Part shown: positions 1 through 8,747 of the stretch, piece by piece
Layout: each line of letters starts with the position of its first letter
How positions within the stretch are numbered: position 1 is the first letter of the stretch
Assembly (NCBI GenBank): GCA_002368665.1
Contig: DFEK01000008.1
Location: 338,315-402,314, forward strand
Length of the DNA: 64,000 bases
Reading direction: 5' to 3'
Source of the DNA: Lachnospiraceae bacterium UBA3804
Lineage (GTDB): Bacteria > Bacillota > Clostridia > Lachnospirales > Lachnospiraceae
Notes under the pieces: model-generated
The model's database searches: none
What the model was told of the DNA's origin: nothing
What the model saw: the letters and a program-made list of their open reading frames with translations, nothing else
Made by a program: the position numbers and the translations under genes

Positions 1-1
1 A

Positions 2-211
2 AAACCCAAAGAAAAAGGGAAGAAAGAGGCTTCTTCCTTCCCGGTATTTCTTGCACTGTTCTTTATTCCGATTGTACGGTTTCTCGTGCTTTCGAACCAT
101 TCGTACATGCACAGTTTCTTTACATACCGTGCATTGATGGTTTCCGTTATGGTGCTTAGTTTTCTGTTTCTTCGTTCGACTCTTCTGGATCGCTTTCTGG
201 AAGCTCGCTGA
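2..211 (+). CDS. C-terminal fragment of a membrane protein
   Basis: An open frame enters from the left edge and stops with TGA at 209-211. The visible 69 residues are a short Lys-rich stretch, then two hydrophobic segments (about residues 13-30 and 44-56 of the fragment) joined by an NHSYMHSFFTYRA stretch, and a short basic tail. This looks like the end of a polytopic membrane protein, but the family cannot be named from so little. It converges on the GGDEF gene and overlaps its last 56 bases; no terminator lies between them. The start lies outside the window. Confidence 0.5.
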   Translation, partial: KPKEKGKKEASSFPVFLALFFIPIVRFLVLSNHSYMHSFFTYRALMVSVMVLSFLFLRSTLLDRFLEAR

Positions 212-1208
212 TGACACGGTTTCTTCCGTGCTCCTTTGCATAGTAGAGTTTAGCATCGACTGCTTCCACGTTTTCCTCGGTCGTCAGTTCCGGATTGATC
301 TCACTGACACCGAAACTCATGGTGATCTTAATGTCCGTACCTTCAAACGTGATAACGCTTTCTTCGATCAGGCTGCGCAGACGCTCCGCCAGAACAATAG
401 CTTCCGCGGTAGATTTGTGGGGAAGTAAAAGGATGAATTCCTCGCCACCCCAACGGAAAGCACCGTCATCGATACGGATGGAACTTTGCAGAAGATTTGC
501 AACATATTTTAAAACTTCATCGCCGGCGTTATGACCGTAAGTGTCGTTTACATGCTTGAAATGGTCGATATCGCACATGATGATGGAAGCTTTCTCATAA
601 ATGCGAAGAGTTGCGATACGGCGCTCATAATGTGCATGCAGACCACGGCGGTTACGAAGTCCGGTCAAAGGATCTTCCATTGCTTCGTTATAAAGCATGT
701 AGGACTCCAGACTTCTTCCGCAGAATGCGGTGGCAAGAGAGAGGCGCTTTACATCTTCTTCGGTAAAAGCAGCATCATTGCCTTCGTTATCGATCTTGTT
801 GATTGCCTGATATGCTCCGATGACTTTACCGTCGTTATTGGTTACCGGCATTGTCAGAATGGATTTTGTTACATATCCGGTTTCTCTGTCGACAGCCGGA
901 TTGAAACGGGAATCGGAATACGGATCGTTGATGATCAGGATTTCGTTGTTCATCATGGATGCGCCGACCAGACCGGAGTTTTCCGGAATTTCAATGGTAT
1001 CGGTACCGAGAGCCGCCAAAGTCCAAATGGTGTGTTTGCGCCTGTCCCAGAACCAGAAGCTGGCGCGGTCGGAATTGACCAGTGTTTTTCCGAGATCGGT
1101 TAAAAGAAACAACGTCGTGGAAAGCTCTTTTTCCTCAAACAGACGGGACATGTAGTAAAAGATTTTTTCCAGAAGTTCGTCGCTTGATAAATACTTTTGA
1201 TTATCCAT
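156..1208 (-). CDS. GAF-domain diguanylate cyclase
   Basis: A soluble 350-residue protein that probably makes the second messenger cyclic di-GMP from two GTP. Residues about 20-170 resemble a GAF sensor domain. From about 179 (DPLTGLRNRR) a GGDEF domain follows, with the active-site loop GGEEF at 254-258, CDIDHFK near 212 for metal binding, and an RIDD motif at 245-248 matching the RxxD inhibitory I-site, so product feedback is likely. The C-terminus is a short acidic tail rich in Glu. There are no membrane segments. ATG is preceded by GGGAGA. It is divergent from the CHASE2 cyclase gene, which puts two nucleotide second-messenger enzymes side by side. The GAF ligand is unknown. Confidence 0.9.
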   Translation of the reverse strand: MDNQKYLSSDELLEKIFYYMSRLFEEKELSTTLFLLTDLGKTLVNSDRASFWFWDRRKHTIWTLAALGTDTIEIPENSGLVGASMMNNEILIINDPYSDSRFNPAVDRETGYVTKSILTMPVTNNDGKVIGAYQAINKIDNEGNDAAFTEEDVKRLSLATAFCGRSLESYMLYNEAMEDPLTGLRNRRGLHAHYERRIATLRIYEKASIIMCDIDHFKHVNDTYGHNAGDEVLKYVANLLQSSIRIDDGAFRWGGEEFILLLPHKSTAEAIVLAERLRSLIEESVITFEGTDIKITMSFGVSEINPELTTEENVEAVDAKLYYAKEHGRNRVISELPESDPEESNEETEN

Positions 1209-1359
1209 ACAAATCTCCCTTTTGCTACAGTAAATTCAAATCGTATTTATTGTATCATAGGACAGTTCCTTTGCGATAGTGGGTTTTCATAAATAAGAAA
1301 TTTTGCTAAAATAAGAAAAGATTTTTCTGTGTAAATTAACGGAAGGCAGAAGGGTATCA

Positions 1360-3276
1360 ATGGACAGAGTAAGTAAATCCAAACAAAGGTGGTTTTTTTA
1401 TCTGCAGGCGCTTTTACTGGGAGTCCTGGCGTTTGTATTTACGTATCATGATATCTTTTATGCACTGGATTCCTTTTACCGCGACCGTTTCTATCAGCGT
1501 TCACGCGGTGTGAACCAGTCGGTTAAGATCATCGCCATTGACGAAAAGACACTGAATGCCTACGGCCCCTTCGGAACCTGGGACCGATCCGTGTATGCCG
1601 ACATTTTGGATACATTGGGTGATTATCCGTCCGTTGTCGGCTTCGATATCATGTTCTTCGGGGAGATGACCAAAGAGGGCGATGCCGCTTTCGTTAAAGC
1701 AGCCTCAAAGAATGATAATGTGGTTTTGGTATCGCATATTGATTTTGATACGGTTGTGGAAGAAGGTGCGAACGGAGAGCAGACCGTGAACGCATTCCAC
1801 GTGACCAAAATGGAAATGCCGATTACCGAAGATAAAGTAAGCACGGGTTATGCGAATATGTCTCCGGATTCCGACGGTATTGTAAGACGCATTCTGCCGC
1901 AGTTTACCGATTCAAATTCGAATGAAACCTATTCTTCGTTTTCCTATACCATTTACCGTAAGTATTGCGAACAAAAGGGAATTGTGCCGGTCGAACCGGA
2001 GCTGGACGACAACGGAACCCAGTGGATCTACTATGCGGGCAAGCCGTTCGATTACGAAGCGATTTCCATGGTGGATGTGGTGGAAGGGAAGGTTGATCCC
2101 AGAGTCTTTACGGATTGTATCGTTTTGGTCGGTGCTTACGCAACCGGTCTGCAGGATCAGTTCTCCGTACCGAACAGCTCCAACCAGATGTTTGGAGTGG
2201 AGATCAACGCCAATATCATGCAAAGCTACCTGGACAAAGCATATCCGGTGCCGATGAGCCGTATGGCAATCTCTTTGATTACCGCAGCACTTGTGGTGGC
2301 GGTTTTCCTGCTATTCTCCCATACGAAATTAAAGATCGGTCTTCCGGTATTTATCGTTTTGGAAGCATCCGTCATTATCTCCGGTATTCTTTTGTTTACC
2401 AAAGCAAATGTTGTTATGCCGGGCGTGTATTTTCTGATCTTCTATTTCCTGGATTTCTTAATCGCACTGATCTTAAAATATGTGATCGAGTATGTATCCA
2501 AGCGCAGGATTTCGCAGGCATTCCGCAAATATGTTGCACCTCAGGTCGTGGACGATATCATGAAGACCGGCCGCTATCAGATCAAGCTTGGCGGAGAGAC
2601 CAGGGACATTGCGGTTTTGTTTGTTGATATCCGCGGATTTACACCGCTTTCGGAGAGCCTGCAGCCGGAGCAGGTTGTAGATATTTTAAATGAGTATCTA
2701 AATTTAACGACCCAGTCTATTTTCAAAAATAACGGAACGCTGGATAAATTTATCGGTGATGCTACCATGGCGGTATTTAATGCGCCGTTTGATCTGGAAG
2801 ATTACGAAATGTGTGCACTTCGTACCGCAAGGGATATCGTAGCGGGAGCAAAGGCACTGGAGGCTTCCTGCGAAGCCAGATACGGCAAGAAAGTTTCGTT
2901 CGGTGTCGGTGTCAATTGCGGTGATGCGGTCGTTGGAAACATCGGCTGCGATTTCCGTATGGACTATACAGCGATCGGAGATACCGTAAATACGGCAGCG
3001 AGACTGGAGTCCAATGCCAAACCGGGACAGGTTTTAATCAGTCAGAAAATTTATGAAAGAGTGAAAGATAAAGATGTCGAGGCGGAACCCATCGGCGAGA
3101 TTCCCCTTAAGGGTAAATCCAAAGGCCTTTTCGTCTATCGTCTGATGAAGGTGGACGGAATCGAGGTCGGAGACTTAAGTGAAGCATCGGGAATCAAAAC
3201 CGTGGAGAAGAAGCCCGAACCGAAGGAAGAAGCAAAGACTGACGAATCTGCGGATGCAGAGGAGGGAAAGGCATAA
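1360..3276 (+). CDS. CHASE2-domain class III adenylate cyclase
   Basis: A 638-residue membrane cyclase that probably makes cAMP. Order: one N-terminal membrane segment (about 12-32), an extracytoplasmic CHASE2 sensor domain (about 35-285), a cluster of three membrane segments (about 300-380), then a cytoplasmic class III catalytic domain (about 415-590). Both metal aspartates are visible in FVDIRGFT (about 421-428) and DKFIGDA (about 461). YTAIGDTVNTAARLES near 535 carries the nucleotide-specifying and transition-state region; the Lys before FIGD favours ATP over GTP. The tail is Glu/Lys/Ala-rich and probably disordered. Only two bases separate it from the next gene, so it heads a three-gene unit with the isomerase and biotin ligase. 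The signal sensed by CHASE2 is unknown. Confidence 0.92.
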   Translation: MDRVSKSKQRWFFYLQALLLGVLAFVFTYHDIFYALDSFYRDRFYQRSRGVNQSVKIIAIDEKTLNAYGPFGTWDRSVYADILDTLGDYPSVVGFDIMFFGEMTKEGDAAFVKAASKNDNVVLVSHIDFDTVVEEGANGEQTVNAFHVTKMEMPITEDKVSTGYANMSPDSDGIVRRILPQFTDSNSNETYSSFSYTIYRKYCEQKGIVPVEPELDDNGTQWIYYAGKPFDYEAISMVDVVEGKVDPRVFTDCIVLVGAYATGLQDQFSVPNSSNQMFGVEINANIMQSYLDKAYPVPMSRMAISLITAALVVAVFLLFSHTKLKIGLPVFIVLEASVIISGILLFTKANVVMPGVYFLIFYFLDFLIALILKYVIEYVSKRRISQAFRKYVAPQVVDDIMKTGRYQIKLGGETRDIAVLFVDIRGFTPLSESLQPEQVVDILNEYLNLTTQSIFKNNGTLDKFIGDATMAVFNAPFDLEDYEMCALRTARDIVAGAKALEASCEARYGKKVSFGVGVNCGDAVVGNIGCDFRMDYTAIGDTVNTAARLESNAKPGQVLISQKIYERVKDKDVEAEPIGEIPLKGKSKGLFVYRLMKVDGIEVGDLSEASGIKTVEKKPEPKEEAKTDESADAEEGKA

Positions 3277-3278
3277 AA

Positions 3279-4055
3279 ATGTCCCAATATCTGATTATTC
3301 CCAATAAAGACAATATCGAGCAAAGTCTGGCTTTAAGTAAGGAATACGGCCTCGGCTTTGAATTCAATGATTTTTTCTGGCCGAAAGTTCTTGGGGACGA
3401 TGCAAAGAAAGAAGAGATTGCGGCTTTCTATGATACGAAAGAAATGCCCTCTATTCTTACATCCCACGGTGCTTTTTTCGATGTGCTGGTATTCAGCGAG
3501 GATCCGCAGATTGCGGAGACATCCGAGCTCAGGGTCCGCCAGAGTATGGATATCGCAAAGCGTGTAAAAGCGGGCGCGGTCATTTTTCATACCAATTATG
3601 AACCGCTTCTTACGCAGGATTATTACCGGAATTCTTGGAGAGATCGTACGGCAAAGTTTTTCCGTAAGATCTGTGAGGAATATCCGACCATACAGGTTTA
3701 TATGGAGAACATGTTTGATACCGATCCGTATGAACTGAAATCCATCGCAGAACTGATGAGGGATGTTCCGAATTTCGGAGTGTGCCTCGATTATGCGCAT
3801 GCGACGATTTTCGGAAAGAATATCGATTACTGGGTAAAAGATCTGGCGCCCTATATCCGCCATGTCCATATCAACGACAATGACGGTGTAACGGACCTTC
3901 ATCTGGCGGTCGGAGACGGTATGACCGACTGGGAGAAGTTTCTGGAGCATAAGAAACTGTATTTCCCGAATGCGACGATTCTGGTGGAAACGACCCCGAT
4001 CGATCGACAGATTAAATCACTGGAGTATATGAAAGAACATGGATTCTTTGACTGA
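3279..4055 (+). CDS. sugar phosphate isomerase/epimerase-like TIM-barrel protein
   Basis: A 258-residue protein of the xylose-isomerase-like/AP endonuclease 2 TIM-barrel superfamily. Supporting motifs are SHGAFFDV near 63, FHTNYE near 104, YMENMFD near 145, CLDYAHA near 170, HVHINDNDG near 193 and a late LVETT, where conserved His, Glu and Asp would bind a divalent metal. The substrate cannot be told from sequence; relatives isomerise sugars or inositol derivatives. The gene starts two bases after the cyclase stop and its 3' end overlaps birA by 17 bases, implying translational coupling. Confidence 0.8.
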   Translation: MSQYLIIPNKDNIEQSLALSKEYGLGFEFNDFFWPKVLGDDAKKEEIAAFYDTKEMPSILTSHGAFFDVLVFSEDPQIAETSELRVRQSMDIAKRVKAGAVIFHTNYEPLLTQDYYRNSWRDRTAKFFRKICEEYPTIQVYMENMFDTDPYELKSIAELMRDVPNFGVCLDYAHATIFGKNIDYWVKDLAPYIRHVHINDNDGVTDLHLAVGDGMTDWEKFLEHKKLYFPNATILVETTPIDRQIKSLEYMKEHGFFD

Positions 4056-4803
4056 CAGGAAATATAAAAAGATTCATTTTGACACCATCGATTCAACGAA
4101 TGAAGAGGCCAGACGACGCTTTCTGGCGGGGGCGGACGAGCCGGAACTTCTTTGGGCGGATGAGCAGACCGCAGGAAAAGGAAGAAACGGAAGATTTTTC
4201 TATTCTCCGCAGAATACGGGAATTTATTTCACCTTCCTGTATCCGAATCCCGAGAAGAAGCGGATAGAAGACATGGTTTTCGTAACCACCGTAGCTGCCG
4301 TTTCCGTCTGTGAAGCATTGAAAGAGTTTGCGCATGCGGATGCCGGAATCAAATGGATCAATGATATTTACATACGCGGCAGAAAAGTCTGCGGCATCTT
4401 AGCCGAAGTGGCCTACAGGGACGGGGTTCCCGGTCCGTTTACGGGTATCGGAATCAACCTTACCACGGAGGATTTTCCGAAAGAGATTGAAGGGATCGCT
4501 TCCGGAGTCGGACATTTTTCGGAGGATGAGTTAAGTTCGTTAAAGGAAAAGATTCTCAATAAAGTAGGGGATGATCTGTACACGTTCTTTTCTCATAACG
4601 ATGACAAAGCCCTTCGTGAGGACATCATCCGTCGCTATAAAGCAAGCAGTCTGGTAATCGGCAAAGACATTACATATTCGTTTGCCGACGGCGCGGAGCA
4701 CAAGGGAAGGGCGCTGGATGTGCTGCCGGACGGAAGTCTTTTGGTGGATACGACGGACGGAGAGGTCATTCTAAACAGCGGAGAGATTCACTTACATTTG
4801 TAG
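4039..4803 (+). CDS. birA: biotin-[acetyl-CoA carboxylase] ligase, short form
   Basis: A 254-residue enzyme that activates biotin with ATP and transfers it to the biotin carboxyl carrier lysine of carboxylases. The catalytic motif ADEQTAGKGRNGR (about 40-52) and KWINDIY (about 103-109) followed by KVCGILAE are clear; the C-terminal SH3-like domain follows. The N-terminal winged-helix repressor domain of bifunctional BirA is absent, so this form should not regulate transcription. The ATG lies within the end of the preceding isomerase gene. A bidirectional terminator follows. Confidence 0.92.
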   Translation: MDSLTDRKYKKIHFDTIDSTNEEARRRFLAGADEPELLWADEQTAGKGRNGRFFYSPQNTGIYFTFLYPNPEKKRIEDMVFVTTVAAVSVCEALKEFAHADAGIKWINDIYIRGRKVCGILAEVAYRDGVPGPFTGIGINLTTEDFPKEIEGIASGVGHFSEDELSSLKEKILNKVGDDLYTFFSHNDDKALREDIIRRYKASSLVIGKDITYSFADGAEHKGRALDVLPDGSLLVDTTDGEVILNSGEIHLHL

Positions 4804-4823
4804 AACAAAAGATAAGAGTAATA

Positions 4824-4852
4824 AAAAGGACACCCGAGAGGATGTCCTTTTA
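4824..4852. terminator. bidirectional intrinsic terminator
   Basis: AAAAGGACA (4824-4832) pairs with TGTCCTTTT (4843-4851) around a ten-base loop, with A and T runs on the two sides. It lies between the convergent ends of birA and the YerB-type lipoprotein gene and can serve both. Confidence 0.85.
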
Positions 4853-4873
4853 TTGTTTGATTTAAAACCTGTT

Positions 4874-6058
4874 TTAGTTGAACTTAAGCTCTGCCCATTT
4901 GTCGTTGGGAACTAAAGTGATATAGGTTTTACCGGTATTTAACTTAAGCTCTTCGCCGGTTTCTTTGTCAAAGTACTTGGTAATAGCGGTTTCGGAAGTC
5001 TTCTTCCAACGGATGCCGATGCATCTGCCCTTGGTGAAGTAGTAGCCGGATCCTTCATTGACTACATCATAAATCATGTAACCGTTGGGATCGGGAGTTC
5101 CGTCGTTATACTTGCAAAGGTTCCAACCGGTGTTCTGTAAGATAACATTGTCGAAGGAAAGAACTTTGTTTCCGTCCAGGGGATCAACGTGTGCTTTACC
5201 GTATTCTTTATATTCGTATTCTCTGGTCTTTTCGTTGTAGTGTAACTCGGATTTGTTATGCGGATAAGGAAGGTAAATATCCGTTCCGTCTGCGTTGCCG
5301 TAGTGTCCGTCAAGTTCGGTGGTCATATCGTTGAACTGGAAGTGTGCTCCGGCGTAATTGTTGTTGTACTCGGTAGTATAACCTGCTGCTTTGATCTTCT
5401 GGGTCAAAACATCGGAGGTTACATACTCGGTAAACTCATAGCTCTTACCGTTCTTAAATCTGGTAAATCCGCCGCTTAAGTTGTTGCTGTAAGCTTTGGC
5501 AAGATAGGTGTTGATGTAGAAAGGACCACCGTCATGTACCAGAATTGCATTATATTCTCCGGCAAGAATAACGTTGGTGGGACGCGTACTTCTGATGGAA
5601 CCGAACTGCTCAAGTTTTGCCCAATCCTTAACTATGCACATTAAACGGGTTACACGGCCGTTTGCGGTGGAGTTCATGCACTCGTAAACGATGTCTGCCT
5701 GATTGACTCCGTAGTGATCTAAAGCGGTAAGCTCGTTATCAACCATAACAGCGATGGGACGCTGGTTCTGGAGTTTTTTGTCAATCCACATATTGGTTAA
5801 TTCGCTTCTGTAGCAGTCTGCCTCGGATAAACCTGCAGGATATTCGTTGTCTTCATCCACAACGGTAGCTTCAGGTTTCACATCCGTCTGAGTAGGCTGA
5901 AGTTCGGAACCGTCATCGCCGGGACGAACATTTAAATCGATGTAAGTCTGGCTTGTTCCCTCATTTTCGGAACCGTTCTTATTGCATCCGCTCACAAAAA
6001 GAGTGGATACCGCAAGGGCGCCAATAAGAAGACCTGTGAGTAATTTCTTGTTTTTCAT
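4874..6058 (-). CDS. DUF3048 (YerB-type) lipoprotein
   Basis: A 394-residue secreted lipoprotein. The start is the ATG at 6058, preceded by AGGAGGC; an upstream in-frame ATG at 6106 would bury the signal peptide. The signal sequence MKNKKLLTGLLIGALAVS ends in a lipobox LFVSGC, followed by a Glu/Thr-rich linker. The DUF3048 body starts near residue 110 with NQRPIAVMVDN and continues through the characteristic ADIVYE, RLMCIV, GSIRSTRP and AILVHDGGP blocks, then the C-terminal half. YerB proteins are envelope proteins of uncertain biochemical role in Firmicutes. It is monocistronic and shares a terminator with birA. Confidence 0.88.
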   Translation of the reverse strand: MKNKKLLTGLLIGALAVSTLFVSGCNKNGSENEGTSQTYIDLNVRPGDDGSELQPTQTDVKPEATVVDEDNEYPAGLSEADCYRSELTNMWIDKKLQNQRPIAVMVDNELTALDHYGVNQADIVYECMNSTANGRVTRLMCIVKDWAKLEQFGSIRSTRPTNVILAGEYNAILVHDGGPFYINTYLAKAYSNNLSGGFTRFKNGKSYEFTEYVTSDVLTQKIKAAGYTTEYNNNYAGAHFQFNDMTTELDGHYGNADGTDIYLPYPHNKSELHYNEKTREYEYKEYGKAHVDPLDGNKVLSFDNVILQNTGWNLCKYNDGTPDPNGYMIYDVVNEGSGYYFTKGRCIGIRWKKTSETAITKYFDKETGEELKLNTGKTYITLVPNDKWAELKFN

Positions 6059-6169
6059 GTTGCCTCCTGATCGTTCGAATAGTGATAGTGATAAATCAAA
6101 AACCACAAATATTATACTATTTTTTTACTGATAAGGGAAATACTTTTTAAGCAACTTGTGGGAATTCTT

Positions 6170-6198
6170 TTGGAAAGGTACACAAATTGTGGTAAAAT
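6170..6198 (+). promoter_or_regulatory. sigma-A-type promoter for the histidine phosphatase gene
   Basis: TTGGAA (6170-6175), a 17-base spacer and TAAAAT (6193-6198), about 37 bases before the start codon at 6235. Confidence 0.6.
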
Positions 6199-6234
6199 AG
6201 GGGAGAAATCGATACAGAAAGAAGAGGAAATACG

Positions 6235-6948
6235 ATGAATTTAATCTTTATCCGGCATGCAGAACCGGACTATACCATTGATTCCTTAACGGAAAAAGGA
6301 TGGCGCGAAGCCAAACTTCTTGCGGAACGTACCAAAAACTGGAAAGTGGATGAGGTTTATGTCTCTCCCCTGGGCAGAGCACAGGATACGGCTTCGTTTT
6401 CCCTGCAAAACTGGGGCATGGAAGGCGTAACATACGAATGGCTTCAGGAATTCTATTACCGCGTAAAGGATCCCGTAACCGGAGAGCCGAGAATTGCATG
6501 GGATTTCTATCCGGAATACTTTACGGCGCAGGACGAACTGCATGATAAAAATGCCTGGGCGCAGACGGAAGTGATGAAGTCGGGCGATCTGGGCGGACAT
6601 TACAAAGAGGTGACCGACGGCCTGGACGGAATTCTTGCCCGCCACGGCTATGAAGCAAAGGGAAACGGTCTGTTTGAGGTAAAAGAGCACAGTGACGAAA
6701 CGCTTGTCTTTTTCTGCCATCTCGGTGTGTCATTTGCGATGATCGGATACTTAACGCAGATTGCCCCTCCGGCGCTCTGGCAGGGATTTTTCGTTCCGCC
6801 TACCGGAATCATGATGATGACTTCCGAAGAGAGAGTTCCGGGAAAGGCAGTGTTCAGAATGCAGAATTTCGGGGATTCAAGGCATTTAAGTCTCGCGGGA
6901 GAACCGATTTCCGGTTCCGGATACTTTGCGGAAATCTTCCAGCAATAG
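6235..6948 (+). CDS. histidine phosphatase family protein
   Basis: A 237-residue cytosolic member of the phosphoglycerate mutase/histidine phosphatase superfamily. RHAEPDY at 7-13 holds the phosphorylated histidine, SPLGRAQDTA near 44 supplies the second arginine, and FCHLGVS near 162 holds the second catalytic histidine. The substrate is not evident; relatives include phosphoglycerate mutases, cobalamin phosphatases and broad phosphatases. RBS GAAGAGGAAA is close upstream. The 75-residue protein gene follows after 47 bases. Confidence 0.85.
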   Translation: MNLIFIRHAEPDYTIDSLTEKGWREAKLLAERTKNWKVDEVYVSPLGRAQDTASFSLQNWGMEGVTYEWLQEFYYRVKDPVTGEPRIAWDFYPEYFTAQDELHDKNAWAQTEVMKSGDLGGHYKEVTDGLDGILARHGYEAKGNGLFEVKEHSDETLVFFCHLGVSFAMIGYLTQIAPPALWQGFFVPPTGIMMMTSEERVPGKAVFRMQNFGDSRHLSLAGEPISGSGYFAEIFQQ

Positions 6949-6995
6949 GATAATAGTTAACATAATATAGTTTACATAATTTTGGAGGGCAAAAA

Positions 6996-7223
6996 ATGAA
7001 TCCGGCAATGTTATTTACTTTAAAAAAGAAATTTGAAGATTTTCAGGCCAGACACCCGAAATTTGCGATGTTTGGACAGGATCTGATGAGAAGCGGCGTG
7101 GGAGAGGGAAGCGTGATCGATATTACGGTTACCCTTCCGGACGGCAGAACCCTGCAGTCAAACATGCGCGTCACCGCGGAAGATGTGGAGTTAATTAAAG
7201 ATTTGGGAAGTATGGGAAGGTAG
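6996..7223 (+). CDS. conserved small protein of unknown function
   Basis: A 75-residue protein with no recognised domain. The N-terminal half is basic and amphipathic (KKKFEDFQARHPKFAMF), and the rest predicts beta structure (GSVIDITVTLPDGRTLQ) followed by a short helix. It has a strong RBS (GGAGGG, spacing 7) and normal codon use, so it is probably real. Two imperfect copies of TAGTTwACATAAT precede the RBS. No function is proposed. Confidence 0.7.
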   Translation: MNPAMLFTLKKKFEDFQARHPKFAMFGQDLMRSGVGEGSVIDITVTLPDGRTLQSNMRVTAEDVELIKDLGSMGR

Positions 7224-7232
7224 GCGTGCGCA

Positions 7233-7375
7233 TTTCTACGAGTGATGCACTCATAAATGCTTCGCATTTATTTCGTGTCACGCTGTCGCGGTATACAAAA
7301 ACAGCCCTGACAACACAATTGTAAGCAAGCTTACATTGTATTATCAGGGCTATTTTTGTGCATCACTCGTAGAAA
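7233..7375. repeat. 143-bp nested inverted-repeat element
   Basis: Perfect 18-base terminal inverted repeats (TTTCTACGAGTGATGCAC at 7233-7250; complement at 7358-7375) enclose a small hairpin (ATAAATGC/GCATTTAT, 7253-7271) and a long terminator-like stem with A and T tails. The whole block can fold as one large stem. It lies between the 75-residue gene and the tRNA-Leu 3' end and resembles a short MITE-like or REP-type unit, although no copy elsewhere in the window was found. Confidence 0.6.
7296..7357. terminator. bidirectional terminator inside the dyad element
   Basis: AGCCCTGA (7303-7310) pairs with TCAGGGCT (7344-7351), with an inner ACAATTGTAAG/CTTACATTGT extension. Five A precede and five T follow the stem, so it can stop both the 75-residue gene transcript and the minus-strand tRNA-Leu transcript. 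Confidence 0.7.
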
Positions 7376-7377
7376 CG

Positions 7378-7460
7378 TGCAGGAGAAGGGACTTGAACCC
7401 TCATGAGATTGCTCTCACACGGACCTGAACCGTGCGCGTCTGCCATTCCGCCACTCCTGC
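7378..7460 (-). tRNA. tRNA-Leu (anticodon CAG)
   Basis: Read on the minus strand: acceptor GCAGGAG/CTCCTGC with discriminator A, class II long variable arm (GAGAGCAATCTC), anticodon stem CACGG/CCGTG with loop TTCAGGT, and T arm GGGTTCAAGTCCC. CCA is not encoded. It decodes CUG. Confidence 0.93.
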
Positions 7461-7479
7461 ATATCCTATTTGGATAGAA

Positions 7480-7512
7480 AACCCGAAAACCATTTCGATT
7501 TTCGGGTTTTTC
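7480..7512. terminator. terminator between the two tRNA-Leu genes
   Basis: AAACCCGAAAA and its complement TTTTCGGGTTT flank a short loop, with A and T runs on either side. It lies downstream of tRNA-Leu(AAG) on the minus strand, suggesting the two tRNA genes are separately transcribed or partly attenuated. Confidence 0.65.
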
Positions 7513-7513
7513 A

Positions 7514-7597
7514 TGCGGGAAAAGGGACTTGAACCCTCACGTCGTTTCCAACACTAGATCCTTAGTCTAGCCTGTCTGCCAATTCCAGCATCCCCGC
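7514..7597 (-). tRNA. tRNA-Leu (anticodon AAG)
   Basis: Read on the minus strand: acceptor GCGGGGA/TTCCCGC-type stem with discriminator A, long variable arm, anticodon stem CTAGA/TCTAG with loop CTAAGGA, and T arm GGGTTCAAGTCCC. The wobble A34 would be deaminated to inosine or read CUU directly. CCA is not encoded. Confidence 0.9.
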
Positions 7598-7730
7598 ATA
7601 TCTTTGTGCGACTTACATATTTTAACAAGGTCTGCGCAAAAAGTCAACGAAAAAAACAGAAAAGAAAAAAAGGATTTAAAAGAGAAAGCGAGAATATTAT
7701 ATATGTGAGTTTTCTTTTAAGGAGGGTTCC

Positions 7731-8735
7731 ATGAATATTCGTGAACGGCTCGAGCAGGAAGAAAAAGAATTATTAAGCCCCTATGCGTCATTCTCGGCGG
7801 ACTCCAAAGGGCGTCTCAAAGAGGAAGAGCAGTGCGATATCCGCCCCGTTTTTCAGCGGGACCGTGACAGAATTTTGCATTGCAAGGCATTTCGCAGGCT
7901 CAAAGATAAAACGCAGGTGTTTTTAACACCCGAAGGGGATCACTACAGAACAAGATTAACCCATACGCTTGAGGTTTCCCAGAATGCCAGAACCATTGCC
8001 AAGGCACTTCGTTTAAACGAGGATCTTGTGGAAGCCATCGCACTCGGCCATGATCTGGGCCATACGCCCTTCGGCCATGCGGGAGAAAGAGCGTTAAATG
8101 AGGTTTGTCCGCTCGGCTTTAAGCATAATGTGCAGAGTTTACGAACCGTGGATGTCCTTGAAAAGGACGGACAGGGCTTAAACCTCACCATTGAAACACG
8201 TGACGGAATCTTAAATCACCAAACGGCATCCATGCCTTTTACGCTGGAAGGCCAGATTGTACGTCTTTCCGATAAAATTGCCTATTTCCATCACGATATG
8301 GACGATGCCGTACGCGGAGGTATTTTAAAAGAATCCGATCTGCCCAAATCCATCGGCGAAGTCATCGGATATACCGCGGCACAGAGGCTGGATCATTTTA
8401 TCCACGATATCATCACTTTTTCCAAGGATAAAAATACGATCGGCATGTCGGAGGATACCGAGAAGGCCATGAAAGAGCTTCGTGCTTTCATGTTTGAACA
8501 TGTATATAACAATAAAAGAGCCAAATCCGAGGAAGGCAAAGCCGAGAACCTCGTGATTACACTGTATCAGTACTATTTGAACCATTTCGACCTGATTCCG
8601 GACGAATTAAAAGTTCTCTGCGACAAGGGAGACCCGAAGGAGCAGGTGGTTTGCGATTATATTTCGGCAATGACGGACCGTTTCGCCATTGCTACCTACG
8701 AAGAGATCTATATTCCGAAATGTTGGCACGGTTGA
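7731..8735 (+). CDS. dgt: deoxyguanosinetriphosphate triphosphohydrolase-like protein
   Basis: A 334-residue HD-superfamily enzyme that hydrolyses dNTPs to the deoxynucleoside and triphosphate. The metal-binding set is visible: H78 in RLTHTLEV, the HD pair at 107-108 in GHDLGHTPFGH, and a downstream Asp in DKIAYFHHDMDD. The length fits the short dNTPase group. The RBS is AAGGAGGG. It precedes dnaG by 12 bases and heads the dgt-dnaG-rpoD-trmK-yqfO block common in Clostridia, linking dNTP control to replication. Confidence 0.92.
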   Translation: MNIRERLEQEEKELLSPYASFSADSKGRLKEEEQCDIRPVFQRDRDRILHCKAFRRLKDKTQVFLTPEGDHYRTRLTHTLEVSQNARTIAKALRLNEDLVEAIALGHDLGHTPFGHAGERALNEVCPLGFKHNVQSLRTVDVLEKDGQGLNLTIETRDGILNHQTASMPFTLEGQIVRLSDKIAYFHHDMDDAVRGGILKESDLPKSIGEVIGYTAAQRLDHFIHDIITFSKDKNTIGMSEDTEKAMKELRAFMFEHVYNNKRAKSEEGKAENLVITLYQYYLNHFDLIPDELKVLCDKGDPKEQVVCDYISAMTDRFAIATYEEIYIPKCWHG

Positions 8736-8747
8736 TGAGGAAAAAGA

